Shown here: one piece after another, positions 7,085-15,994 of the stretch | Numbering within the stretch: the stretch's first letter is position 1 | Layout of the letters: every line of letters starts with the position of its first letter | DNA from: Desulfurellales bacterium | GTDB taxonomy: Bacteria > Campylobacterota_A > Desulfurellia > Desulfurellales > Hippeaceae | DNA: 18,835 bases | Assembly (NCBI GenBank): GCA_027064405.1 | Contig: JAMOPP010000026.1 | Span: forward strand, 1-18,835 | Direction: 5' to 3' | The notes under the pieces: generated by a model | Databases searched by the model: none | The model's input: only the letters and a program-made list of their open reading frames with translations | What the model was told of the DNA's origin: nothing | Program-made: the position numbers and the translations under genes

Positions 7085-9190
7085 ATGTATGAGTATGTAG
7101 AAACAAAAATAGGCGATACGACTTTAAAAATCGAAACAGGCAAATATGCAAAACAGGCAGACGGCTCCTGTCTTGTAACATTCGGCGAGACAATTGTTCT
7201 TGCCACTGCCGTTTCTTCCAAAAAAGCACCTGAGGACTTCTTGGATTTTTTTCCTTTAACGGTTAATTACCAGGAAAAATTTTATGCAGCCGGTAAAATA
7301 CCCGGCGGATTTATGAAAAGAGAGGGAAGACCGGGAATTCACGAAACACTTACATCAAGGTTAATCGACAGAACCATTAGACCTCTATTTCCAAAGGACT
7401 ACAAGCAGGAAACTCAGGTTATTATAACCGTTGTCAGTTCAGACGGCGAAAATGACCCTGCAATTATAAGTATCCTTGCCGCTTCGTGTGCTCTATCTAT
7501 ATCGGATATACCGTTTTTAGGCCCCGTTGCAGGTACAAGAATTACAAAAATAGATTCAAAACTGGAGGCTTTTGCTCCATCTGACAAGATAGACAAATCC
7601 TCATTGAACCTCGTGCTTTCAGGCACTAAAGATGCCATAAATATGATAGAGGCAAGAGCAGACGAGCTCAGTGAATCGGAAATGATTGATGCCATAATGT
7701 TTGGTAAGGATGCAATCTTACAACTTATAGATATGCAAAACGAACTTGTTAAAAAAAGCGGCAAAGCAAAACGGGACTACACACCCGTTGATGTATCTGA
7801 TGAAATAGTTTACAAAATAGAGAGCTTATCAAGGGATGATTTATTAAAAGCTTTGGAGATTAAAGAAAAAAAAGTCAGAAATGAAACAATAGATGAAATC
7901 TTCAATAATGTTTATGAAACATTAGAAAAAGAATTTGACGAAGAAACCCATCTAAAAGAGAAGTCTAAAGCCGCTTTTGAAGATATAGTAAAAAATTTAA
8001 TCAGAGGGAAAATCATAACAACAGGAATAAGAATTGACGGCAGGGGTCTTGATGAAATTAGACCTATAAGTTGCGAAGTTGGTGTTTTGCCGAGAGCTCA
8101 CGGCTCTGCAGTATTTACAAGGGGAGAAACACAGGCTCTTGTTGCGGTCACACTCGGTTCCAAAGAGGATTCCCAAAGAATAGACGATATAAGCGGAGAG
8201 GCTTCTGAAAGATTTATGCTACATTACAACTTTCCTCCTTTTTCAACGGGTGAAGTTAAGCGCCTTGGAACTCCCGGCAGAAGGGAGATAGGTCACGGAC
8301 ATCTTGCAAAGAGAGCACTGGAATTTGTTCTGCCAAAAGAGACGGATTTTCCCTATGTTATAAGAATTGTTTCAGATATACTTGAATCAAACGGCTCGAG
8401 CTCTATGGCCACCGTATGCGGCTCAACTTTATCACTGTTGGATGCGGGAGTTCCTATTACGAAACCGGTAAGTGGCATAGCTATGGGCTTGATAAAGATG
8501 GATGATTCCTACAATATTTTAACGGATATTTTGGGAGATGAAGACCATTACGGCGATATGGATTTTAAGGTAACAGGAACAAAGGATGGAATCACTGCAC
8601 TTCAGATGGATATTAAAATCGCCGGTGTTGATGCCGCTATGCTTAATGTTGCACTCGAAAAAGCCAAAGTAGCGAGGTTATTCATATTGGAAAAGATGGC
8701 TACAGCTTTAAGTGCACCGAGGGATACTCTTTCAAAATATGCACCGCAGATGAAAACATTGAATATAGATACGGATAAGATAAAGGATTTGATAGGCCCC
8801 GGTGGCAAGACAATAAAATCAATTATAGATGAGACAAATGTTAAAATCGACATAGGGCAAGACGGGGTTGTAAATATCTTCGGCGCACAAGACTCGGATA
8901 TGAAAAAAGCTCTTCAAATCATAAAAAATTTAACAACGGTTGTTAAAGAGGGCGATATTTTTGAAGGCAAGGTTGTAAGAATAGAAAATTTTGGCGCCTT
9001 TGTAAACATTTTACCCAATAAAGACGGACTTTTACACATATCTCAAATCTCTTCAAAAAGAATCAATAAGGTTGAAGATGTCCTAAAAACAGGGGATATA
9101 GTTAAGGTAAAAGTTATAGGTGTAGACAAACAGGGACGGGTCTCTTTAAGCCGAAAGGAGTTACTTACGGAAAAGGACAAGGAAAATTAA
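7085..9190 (+). CDS. pnp: Polyribonucleotide nucleotidyltransferase (PNPase)
   Basis: A complete 701-residue PNPase. Domains in order: first RNase PH core (about 10-140), helical linker (about 150-225), catalytic RNase PH core (about 315-545), KH domain with the GPGG loop (571-574), and S1 domain (about 623-690). The catalytic core has SSSMATVCGST (438-448) and the acidic motif GDEDHYGDMDF with Asp485 and Asp491. It degrades RNA 3'-to-5' with phosphate and can add 3' tails; it works in the cytoplasm, often in a degradosome. All expected motifs are present, with no truncation. The start ATG at 7085 gives the usual N-terminus. Confidence 0.99.
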   Translation: MYEYVETKIGDTTLKIETGKYAKQADGSCLVTFGETIVLATAVSSKKAPEDFLDFFPLTVNYQEKFYAAGKIPGGFMKREGRPGIHETLTSRLIDRTIRPLFPKDYKQETQVIITVVSSDGENDPAIISILAASCALSISDIPFLGPVAGTRITKIDSKLEAFAPSDKIDKSSLNLVLSGTKDAINMIEARADELSESEMIDAIMFGKDAILQLIDMQNELVKKSGKAKRDYTPVDVSDEIVYKIESLSRDDLLKALEIKEKKVRNETIDEIFNNVYETLEKEFDEETHLKEKSKAAFEDIVKNLIRGKIITTGIRIDGRGLDEIRPISCEVGVLPRAHGSAVFTRGETQALVAVTLGSKEDSQRIDDISGEASERFMLHYNFPPFSTGEVKRLGTPGRREIGHGHLAKRALEFVLPKETDFPYVIRIVSDILESNGSSSMATVCGSTLSLLDAGVPITKPVSGIAMGLIKMDDSYNILTDILGDEDHYGDMDFKVTGTKDGITALQMDIKIAGVDAAMLNVALEKAKVARLFILEKMATALSAPRDTLSKYAPQMKTLNIDTDKIKDLIGPGGKTIKSIIDETNVKIDIGQDGVVNIFGAQDSDMKKALQIIKNLTTVVKEGDIFEGKVVRIENFGAFVNILPNKDGLLHISQISSKRINKVEDVLKTGDIVKVKVIGVDKQGRVSLSRKELLTEKDKEN

Positions 9191-9194
9191 TTAT

Positions 9195-10388
9195 ATGAAC
9201 ATAAATAAATTCAATATGGATACAAAAAGCATAAGTGTAGGCGTTTTTGTGCCTACAGGTAGTGCTTTTGAAAACGAAAACGAGAGGGGTTTGGCTCATT
9301 TTGTAGAGCATATGCTTTTTAAGGGAACAAAATCAAGAAGCTACAAGGATATTGCTGAGGAGATGGATAGATTAGGCGGTACGATAAACGCTTTCACTTC
9401 AAAAGAGTACACCTGCTTCTATGTTAAAGTTCTAAAAGATTATGCAGATCAAGGAATAGATATTCTTCAGGATATAATATCAAGCTCCTTGATAGACGAG
9501 AAAGAACTCAATAAGGAAAAAGGCGTAATCATAGAAGAAATAAATATGACACAAGACAATCCTGATGAGGCTGCTTTTGAGCATTTTATGGAGAACGCTA
9601 TGCCGTGCAATTTCGGAAAGCCTATCCTCGGCACAAGAGAGCGGATTAACTCATACACAAGAAACGATTTGGTTCGATTTATGGGCAAATATTATCAGCC
9701 GGAAAACTTAATAGTCTCTATTGTAGGCAAAGATAAAAATGTAGATTTTTCCTTTAAAAACAGATTCGCCTTTGAAGATTTTTTTACGGATGAAAAAAAT
9801 ACAAATATTGATTTTAAATTTAAAAGTGGCACGGATGTTGTTAAGCGGGAAATACAGCAGTCAAATATTGTTATAGGATTTGAGCTTTTTGATATATACG
9901 ATGAAAGAAAATACGCAGCATATCTTTTAAGCGATATTTTCGGTGGCACTATGAGTTCCAGGCTCTTTCAAACAATAAGAGAAGAGCAGTCCTTGTGCTA
10001 CCACATATCATCTTCGGTCAAATTCTTTAGGACTGGCGGTCTTGGTGCTATTTTTGCCGGCACCTACAAGGACAATACTCAAAAACTACTTGATTCCGTT
10101 AAAAAAGAGTTTGAAAAACTGAAAAAAGGCTATATAACCAAAGAGGAGCTCTCAAAAGCCAAAACGCATTTTAAAGGAACATATCTCTTGTCTCTTGAAT
10201 CTCCTTATGCAGTTATGGCAAAACAGGGCATAGATAACATTTTCTACGGCAAATACATAGATGAAAACTACATAATTGAAAAAATAGATTCGGTGACAAC
10301 AGACAATATAGCAGACCTGATTAATTTAATAGACATAGATAAATTTCATATAACGGTTCTTGGAGATATAGATAAAATAGAATGGTAG
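9195..10388 (+). CDS. M16-family zinc metallopeptidase
   Basis: A 397-residue M16B-type peptidase. The inverted zinc motif HFVEH is at 35-39, with Glu115 the likely third ligand (76 residues on, as in the family), and the C-terminal half carries SSRLFQTIREEQSLCYHISS, the R/Y substrate-binding signature. Relatives lie behind pnp in many bacteria and include processing-peptidase-like enzymes such as YmxG. The N-terminus is about a dozen residues short: the usual first strand with an N-G-L motif is absent. No ATG upstream would restore it, since the frame runs back into the end of pnp. The active site lies in the N-terminal half, so the protein is probably still active. Confidence 0.93.
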   Translation: MNINKFNMDTKSISVGVFVPTGSAFENENERGLAHFVEHMLFKGTKSRSYKDIAEEMDRLGGTINAFTSKEYTCFYVKVLKDYADQGIDILQDIISSSLIDEKELNKEKGVIIEEINMTQDNPDEAAFEHFMENAMPCNFGKPILGTRERINSYTRNDLVRFMGKYYQPENLIVSIVGKDKNVDFSFKNRFAFEDFFTDEKNTNIDFKFKSGTDVVKREIQQSNIVIGFELFDIYDERKYAAYLLSDIFGGTMSSRLFQTIREEQSLCYHISSSVKFFRTGGLGAIFAGTYKDNTQKLLDSVKKEFEKLKKGYITKEELSKAKTHFKGTYLLSLESPYAVMAKQGIDNIFYGKYIDENYIIEKIDSVTTDNIADLINLIDIDKFHITVLGDIDKIEW

Positions 10389-10398
10389 GAGAAGTTAA

Positions 10399-11523
10399 AT
10401 GATAAAAAACTATTTAATGACACCCGGTCCTACACCGATTCCTGAGGATATTTTGCTCTCTATGGCAAAACCCATTATCCACCATAGGACAAAAGATTTT
10501 AAAAATATGTTTGCAGAAACCATATCTCTATCCAAAAAGGTTTTTCAGACAACAAATGACATAGTCCTATTTTCATCAAGCGGAACCGGTGCAATGGAAG
10601 CGAGCGTATCGAACATTTTAGATGCAAAGGATTCGGCTATCTTTATAAATGCAGGCAAATTCGGTGAAAGATGGGGTCAAATAATAAAGGCATTCGACGC
10701 CAATCCAATAGAAATTAAATATGAATACGGCGATTACGCAAAACCTGACGATATAAAAAAAGAACTTGATAAAAATCCAAATATTAAAGCTGTTTTTATG
10801 CAGGCATCCGAAACATCTACCGGAGTCTATCATCCCATAGACGAGATAGGAAAAATGATAAAAGAAAACTATCCGGAAGTTATTTTTGTTGTTGACGGCA
10901 TAACTGCAATAGGCGCCATTGATGTAAAAACCGATGATTTCGGAATAGATATAATGATAACGGGCTCTCAGAAAGCTTTGATGCTACCTCCGGGGTTATC
11001 CCTGCTAAGCGTAAGCGAAAAAGCTAAAAAAACAATAAAAAACAATAAAAACAGGCGATATTACTTTGATATATTGGGTGAGTTAAATGCTGACGCCGGT
11101 CACTTTACTCCGGCTATAACCATAATAGAAGGACTTAATCTGTCACTTAAACGAATCCTGAATGAGGGATTGGAAAATGTATTTAAAAGACACGCCCTTC
11201 TTGCACTATCTGTACAAGAAGCCGCAAAAGCCATAAACCTTGAACTTTTTGCAAAAAGACCGGCAAATTCCTTGACAGCCATAAAATCTCCTAACAACAT
11301 AAATTCCGGCGATATTATAAATTTAATGAAATCCTACGGAGTTAGTGTGTCAAACGGACAAGGCTCTATGAAAGGTAAGATTATAAGAATAGCTCATCTT
11401 GGATATTTCGACAAACCGGATATGCTTATGACTATATCAGCCCTTGAGATGGCTTTAAAGAAATTAGATGCAAATTCCAACTTCTCAGGCGGTATTAAAA
11501 AAGCTATGGAGATACTCTCGTGA
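10399..11523 (+). CDS. Class-V aminotransferase (alanine/serine-glyoxylate type)
   Basis: A 374-residue PLP enzyme of fold type I, class V. It opens with the typical NYLMTPGPTPIPEDILLSM. The phosphate-binding SSSGTGAMEA is at 59-68, VVDGITAIGA supplies Asp166 for the PLP nitrogen, and TGSQKALMLPPGLS carries Lys192, the Schiff-base lysine. Relatives move amino groups among alanine, serine, glyoxylate and pyruvate; some in anaerobes act in serine synthesis with SerA. Sequence alone does not fix the substrate. AGGAG precedes the ATG by 8 bases. The stop overlaps the hisZ start (GTGA). Confidence 0.93.
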   Translation: MIKNYLMTPGPTPIPEDILLSMAKPIIHHRTKDFKNMFAETISLSKKVFQTTNDIVLFSSSGTGAMEASVSNILDAKDSAIFINAGKFGERWGQIIKAFDANPIEIKYEYGDYAKPDDIKKELDKNPNIKAVFMQASETSTGVYHPIDEIGKMIKENYPEVIFVVDGITAIGAIDVKTDDFGIDIMITGSQKALMLPPGLSLLSVSEKAKKTIKNNKNRRYYFDILGELNADAGHFTPAITIIEGLNLSLKRILNEGLENVFKRHALLALSVQEAAKAINLELFAKRPANSLTAIKSPNNINSGDIINLMKSYGVSVSNGQGSMKGKIIRIAHLGYFDKPDMLMTISALEMALKKLDANSNFSGGIKKAMEILS

Positions 11524-12476
11524 AAAATTCCATACCTTCAGGTGTAGTACAATTTTTTGAGCCACTCTCCTCTTTAAGGCGTTCTACTGAAAATAGTCTT
11601 ATAGAATTTTTTAAAGATAATTCATATAAAGAGATTGTTACGCCTTCATTCTCATACGAGAACGGCATATCATCGGGTTTATTTGAACCGTTAAAAACAA
11701 AACTCTTTAAGCTTATAGATAAAAGTAGCGGACAGACGATGATTTTAAGAGCAGATATAACAATGCAAATTATGCAGGCTGTTCTTATGGGCGATTTTGA
11801 TATGCCTGCAAGAATATGTTATGCAGATAATATTTACAGAGATATCAAAGAACACTCAGGCCAAAAAAGAGAGTTTAAGCAAGTAGGGGTTGAACTTCTC
11901 GGCATAAAAGAAAAAACAGCTGATAACGAGATTATAAATCTTTCCATAGAATCTCTAAGGAAATTTGACATCAAAGATATAACGGTAAGAATTTCAGATA
12001 CATATATTTTTGAAAGACTGTTTGAAAAATACGGCTTAAATGATTCCAAAAAAACAAAAAAGATAAAGGGTTTCCTTGAAAAGAAAAACATATCTTTAAT
12101 CTTGAAAAGCATAACCGAGTTGCCGAATAATTTTATAGACAACTTAAAAAGATTAGAAACCCTAAGCGGATATGTAAAGAAAAACAATGATTATTATAAC
12201 GATGTTTTAGATATTGCACAGGACGCAATTGATACCGCAAAAAAAATACAATCGGACAATAAGGACATAAAAGTTTTTTTAGACCTCTTTTACTGCGAGC
12301 ATCCTATGTATCATCACGGAATAACCTTTTCGGTATTTTCAGAAAACAGATCATTGGTTGTAGGCGGCAGATACGGAAATGTAACAAAACCTTTCGGTAA
12401 ATATATACCGGCTACGGGGTTTGCCATTAATCTTGACGAATTAATATATTTTTTATCTAATAAGGAGAAAAAATGA
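11520..12476 (+). CDS. hisZ: HisZ, ATP phosphoribosyltransferase regulatory subunit
   Basis: A 318-residue protein built like histidyl-tRNA synthetase but lacking its anticodon domain: IPSGVVQFFEPLSSLRRSTE, motif 2-like MILRADITMQI and CYADNIYR with REFKQVGVELLG, and the late VVGGRYGNV. HisZ pairs with the short form of HisG to make the first histidine-pathway enzyme responsive to histidine, so a short HisG should exist elsewhere. The start is GTG, overlapping the previous stop by 4 bases, and the stop overlaps the purA ATG (ATGA). Genuine HisS is excluded by the missing C-terminal domain and the length. Confidence 0.92.
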   Translation: MKNSIPSGVVQFFEPLSSLRRSTENSLIEFFKDNSYKEIVTPSFSYENGISSGLFEPLKTKLFKLIDKSSGQTMILRADITMQIMQAVLMGDFDMPARICYADNIYRDIKEHSGQKREFKQVGVELLGIKEKTADNEIINLSIESLRKFDIKDITVRISDTYIFERLFEKYGLNDSKKTKKIKGFLEKKNISLILKSITELPNNFIDNLKRLETLSGYVKKNNDYYNDVLDIAQDAIDTAKKIQSDNKDIKVFLDLFYCEHPMYHHGITFSVFSENRSLVVGGRYGNVTKPFGKYIPATGFAINLDELIYFLSNKEKK

Positions 12477-13738
12477 ACAGACTTGTTTTAGGAGCCCAGT
12501 GGGGCGATGAAGGAAAGGGCAAAATTGTTGATATACTTTCCGAAGATGCAGATGTAATAGTAAGATATCAAGGTGGAAGCAACGCAGGGCACACCGTCTG
12601 CATAGAAGATAAAAAATATATACTTCACTTAATACCTTCCGGAATACTGCACAAAGACAAAATCTGCGTTATAGGAAACGGTGTTGTTATTGACCCTGCA
12701 AGTTTCTTAGAAGAAAAAAGAGCGCTTGAAGAACTTTCCGTTAACATAGAAAACAGATTAATGATAAGCGAAAAAGCCCATCTTGTTATGCCTTACCATA
12801 AGGTTCTTGATGAGATAAAAGAGCTACAGCTTGGGGATGGAAAAATAGGAACAACAAAAAAGGGTATAGGTCCCTGCTATGTGGATAAATACAACAGAGT
12901 GGGCATAAGAGTGTGTGACTTGCTCAGCAACGATATATTAAAAGATAAAATCCATACAAATGTAGAACAGGTCAATAAACTCTGCGACCTATACAAAATA
13001 GAGCGATTTGATGCGGACAAAATATTTAAACAGTATAAAGAATACGCTTATGAACTTAAAGATTATATACGAAATACGGTTTATTACCTAAACGGAGTGG
13101 TAAAAAACGGTAAAAGCGTACTTTTTGAAGGTGCTCAAGGCTCGCTTCTTGATGTGGATTTCGGAACATACCCGTATGTCACATCATCAAGTCCAACCGT
13201 AGGCGGAGCATTTACAGGAACCGGCCTTTCCTACAAAGCATTGAATAATGTTGTAGGCGTTATGAAAGCCTATGCTACAAGGGTAGGTAACGGACCGTTC
13301 CCAAGTGAATTAACCGGTGAAACAGGGGAAGAGATAAGACAAAAAGGTGCGGAATTCGGTGCTACAACGGGAAGACCGAGACGGTGCGGATGGCTTGACC
13401 TTGTTGCTGTAAAATATGCTGTAATGCTGAGCGGAATAGAGGATATAGCACTAACAAAACTTGATGTTTTAGATGAAATGGAAGATGTAAAGGTTTGTGT
13501 GGGATATGAATATGAGGGAAGGAAGATAGGTTATATACCTTCTCAACTTGAAGAGTTTGCAAAATGTCAACCGGTTTATAAAACATTTAAAGGCTGGAAT
13601 AAAACAAACGACATATCTCAGTACAGTGATTTACCAAAGGAAGCGAGAATGTACATAGAATATATTGAAAATTTTCTGGGCGTTAGGATTTCTATCATAT
13701 CAACAGGAGCAAAAAGGGAAGAAACAATAATAAGATAA
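12473..13738 (+). CDS. purA: Adenylosuccinate synthetase
   Basis: A complete 421-residue PurA. The N-terminal GDEGKGK loop (11-17) holds Asp12, and NAGH ends in His40, the two catalytic residues. KGIGPCYVDK, GAQGSLLDVDFGTYPYVTSS and the GATTGRPRRCGWLD motif follow in the normal order. It joins IMP and aspartate with GTP on the way to AMP. AAGGAG lies 6 bases before the ATG, inside the end of hisZ. hisZ beside purA is a recurring arrangement; AMP and histidine synthesis share purine metabolites. Confidence 0.99.
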   Translation: MNRLVLGAQWGDEGKGKIVDILSEDADVIVRYQGGSNAGHTVCIEDKKYILHLIPSGILHKDKICVIGNGVVIDPASFLEEKRALEELSVNIENRLMISEKAHLVMPYHKVLDEIKELQLGDGKIGTTKKGIGPCYVDKYNRVGIRVCDLLSNDILKDKIHTNVEQVNKLCDLYKIERFDADKIFKQYKEYAYELKDYIRNTVYYLNGVVKNGKSVLFEGAQGSLLDVDFGTYPYVTSSSPTVGGAFTGTGLSYKALNNVVGVMKAYATRVGNGPFPSELTGETGEEIRQKGAEFGATTGRPRRCGWLDLVAVKYAVMLSGIEDIALTKLDVLDEMEDVKVCVGYEYEGRKIGYIPSQLEEFAKCQPVYKTFKGWNKTNDISQYSDLPKEARMYIEYIENFLGVRISIISTGAKREETIIR

Positions 13739-13747
13739 GGAGAAAGT

Positions 13748-14083
13748 ATGTGTATTTTTTGTAAAATTATAAACAACGAAATGCCATCTTCAAAGGTTTA
13801 CGAAGATAAAAATTACCTTGCGTTTAAGGATATTAACCCAAAAGCACCGATTCACATATTAATTATACCGAAACAACACATAGAATACCTCTCTGACATA
13901 GACGACAGCAACAAACATATAATAGGCGATATGGCGATTATAGCAAACAAACTCGCAAAAGAACTCGGCATAGATAAAAGCGGTTATAGAATTTTAATAA
14001 ACAACGGCGAAGATGCCGGACAAGAGGTGTTTCATATACATATGCACCTTTTGGGTGGCAAAAAAATGAAATTCAGCGTATAA
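13748..14083 (+). CDS. HIT-family nucleotide hydrolase/transferase
   Basis: A 111-residue HINT-type HIT protein. The catalytic triad motif HIHMH is at 96-100 (HIHMHLLGG), preceded by LINNGEDAGQEVFH. The opening CIFCKI, with Cys2 and Cys5 and His44 further on, gives a probable zinc site as in many bacterial HIT proteins. Relatives hydrolyse purine nucleoside phosphoramidates such as AMP-lysine, and are common beside housekeeping genes. Spacing to purA is 9 bases with AAGGAG. Exact substrate unknown. Confidence 0.95.
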   Translation: MCIFCKIINNEMPSSKVYEDKNYLAFKDINPKAPIHILIIPKQHIEYLSDIDDSNKHIIGDMAIIANKLAKELGIDKSGYRILINNGEDAGQEVFHIHMHLLGGKKMKFSV

Positions 14084-14085
14084 AA

Positions 14086-14349
14086 ATGAAAGATATTCAA
14101 GAGTTAATGATTGTTGAAAAGGCGGCAAAATCGCTCGATGAACTCGGCAAAATTCCGTTTACGGAAGATGATTTGCAATCTTACATAAAAAAACAACTCA
14201 AAAAAGATATGGATAAAGAAAAAATAGCCCGGCTAATAGACATTCTACTTGTATCAAGCGAAACCGAGTCCCCTGTAAGAAAGTGCATATACAAGGAGCA
14301 TAACAAGGGTTACTCATACCTTTATGCCTGCTCTTTTGGTGTTTCATAA
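14086..14349 (+). CDS. Hypothetical protein, 87 residues
   Basis: I do not recognise this protein. It is mostly helical and charged in its first 65 residues (IVEKAAKSLDELGKIPFTED, then KKQLKKDMDKEKIARLIDIL), and ends in a more polar, aromatic part (NKGYSYLYACSFGVS) with two cysteines. No signal peptide or membrane segment. The first half could be a small helical or winged-helix fold, but nothing proves this. It starts 2 bases after the HIT stop and overlaps aroQ by one base (TAATG), so it is clearly inside the operon. No good ribosome site precedes the ATG; translation may be coupled to the HIT gene. Confidence 0.65.
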   Translation: MKDIQELMIVEKAAKSLDELGKIPFTEDDLQSYIKKQLKKDMDKEKIARLIDILLVSSETESPVRKCIYKEHNKGYSYLYACSFGVS

Positions 14350-14780
14350 TGGATATATCAATAATAAACGGGCCGAATTTAAATATGCTCGGCAAGAGAG
14401 AGCCTGCAATATACGGTGGCAAGACACTTGAAGAAATCAATAAAGAGATCAGAAAGAAAGCCGAATCACTTAATATTTTTGTTGAATTTTACCAATCAAA
14501 TTCAGAGGGTGCAATCGTATCAAAGATACAGTCATCGGCAGACAAACAGGGTCTTATAATAAACGCAGCAGCGTACACTCACACGAGCATTGCAATAAGA
14601 GACGCACTATTGTCTATTTCGATACCCTTTATCGAAGTTCACCTCACAAATATCTATAAAAGGGACAACTTCAGGCGCAAATCCTACCTATCTGATATTG
14701 CACTCGGAACTATAGCGGGTTTCGGCGATTTCGTATATGAACTTGCACTTGAGGCTATGGTAAATTATCTAAAAAAATGA
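14349..14780 (+). CDS. aroQ: Type II 3-dehydroquinate dehydratase
   Basis: A complete 143-residue AroQ. The opening INGPNLNMLGKREPAIYGG carries catalytic Tyr22; SNSEGAIVSKIQ and INAAAYTHTS line the active site, and IEVHLTNI supplies His98. It turns 3-dehydroquinate into 3-dehydroshikimate in the shikimate pathway. In place of the common HxxEFRxxS after the EVH motif it reads YKRDNFRRKSY, keeping the arginine and serine. It overlaps the gene before by one base and the CDF gene after by four (ATGA). Confidence 0.98.
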   Translation: MDISIINGPNLNMLGKREPAIYGGKTLEEINKEIRKKAESLNIFVEFYQSNSEGAIVSKIQSSADKQGLIINAAAYTHTSIAIRDALLSISIPFIEVHLTNIYKRDNFRRKSYLSDIALGTIAGFGDFVYELALEAMVNYLKK

Positions 14781-15940
14781 AACAAAATAATGATGCCTAC
14801 AAAGTTACCATACTTGGTGGTATTATCAATATTCTATTGGCTGTTCTTAAATGCGCATTCGGTTTTATATTCCACAGTAGCGCTTTGATATCAGACGGAA
14901 TTCACTCTTTAAGCGACCTAATAAGTGATTTTATGGTGCTTTTTAGCATTAAAATTTCCCGAAAGCCTAAAAGCACAAAGTATCCTTACGGCATTGGAAA
15001 AATAGAATCTCTTACGGCTTTTTCAATAGCAATTCTTTTGGCTCTTGTAAGCTTTGAGCTTTTGAAAGATGCTTACATAAAAATATCTACGCACAACTTT
15101 ACGCAAGTTAGCATATACGCAATTATAGCAGCGTTAATATCGATTTTGTCAAAAGAGTTCATATTTAGATATACATACAGAGTGGGAAAGCGCATCAACT
15201 CGACTTCAATAGTCGCAAACGCATATCACCACAGAAGCGATGCCGTAACTTCAATTGCGGTTGCCATAGGAATACTTTGTTCATATTTCGGATATCCCAT
15301 CTTTGACCCGATAGCAAGCGGTGTTGTATCCTTATTTATTTTACATTCGGCATTTGAAATTTTATCGGAATCATCCAAGGAGCTTCTTGACGCCAATATT
15401 GCAGATAAAAAAATATTAAAAACCATGATTGATACTGCCGCTCAAATCGACGGAATAAAAACGATTGAAGACATTAGAATTAGAAAATACGGACAGTTTT
15501 ATCACGCAGAACTTGTAATGGTAGTAGAGCCGAATATTTCCGTAATCAAAAGCGTTGATATAAAAGATAAACTATTTTATGCGTTAAAGGCAATTCCCTA
15601 TCTCGACTCTGTTTTCATATCAACAAAAATAGAGGGGCAAAACAATGTAGAACAGATAGATGACAGCAATATTTTTAATGAAATTAAAGATATAGTCTAT
15701 AAAAATAACAATATCATAGGTCTTCATAATGTAGTTGTGGAAAAAAGCGAAGAGGATATCTTCGTCAATATAGATATAGAGGTTGACAAAAATCTAACCG
15801 TTCAGGAAGCTCACGATATAGGAGAGGTCGTAAGAGACGAAATAATCAACAAGCTACACATTAAAGGCGTAAGATTTCATATAGACCCGTATGACAAGGA
15901 AAAAGAAGTAAACAACAGGGTTTTTGTTAAAAATGTTTAA
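14777..15940 (+). CDS. Cation diffusion facilitator, probably zinc-type, with two C-terminal metal domains
   Basis: A 387-residue CDF transporter, longer than the usual ~300. Six membrane segments fill residues 10 to about 200. Metal-site residues are HxxxD in helix 2 (His43, Asp47, in SDGIHSLSD) and HxxxD in helix 5 (His151, Asp155, in YHHRSDA), the pattern of zinc carriers. Two ferredoxin-like cytoplasmic domains appear to follow: about 210-290 (RKYGQFYHAELVMVVEP) and about 300-375 (EEDIFVNIDIEVDKNLTVQE, HIDP), where most CDFs have one. It exports metal from the cytoplasm using the proton gradient. Last gene of the operon, coupled to aroQ by ATGA. No clear terminator follows. Confidence 0.95.
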   Translation: MKQNNDAYKVTILGGIINILLAVLKCAFGFIFHSSALISDGIHSLSDLISDFMVLFSIKISRKPKSTKYPYGIGKIESLTAFSIAILLALVSFELLKDAYIKISTHNFTQVSIYAIIAALISILSKEFIFRYTYRVGKRINSTSIVANAYHHRSDAVTSIAVAIGILCSYFGYPIFDPIASGVVSLFILHSAFEILSESSKELLDANIADKKILKTMIDTAAQIDGIKTIEDIRIRKYGQFYHAELVMVVEPNISVIKSVDIKDKLFYALKAIPYLDSVFISTKIEGQNNVEQIDDSNIFNEIKDIVYKNNNIIGLHNVVVEKSEEDIFVNIDIEVDKNLTVQEAHDIGEVVRDEIINKLHIKGVRFHIDPYDKEKEVNNRVFVKNV

Positions 15941-15994
15941 AAATTGATATTTATTTCAATCCTTTTATAAGCAACTATGCATTGCAAAGTGCTC

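Noticed and set aside
15935..15970. Rho-independent terminator after the CDF gene
   Set aside because: ATTGA/TCAAT could form a 5-bp AT-rich stem followed by a short T-run, but it is too weak to call.
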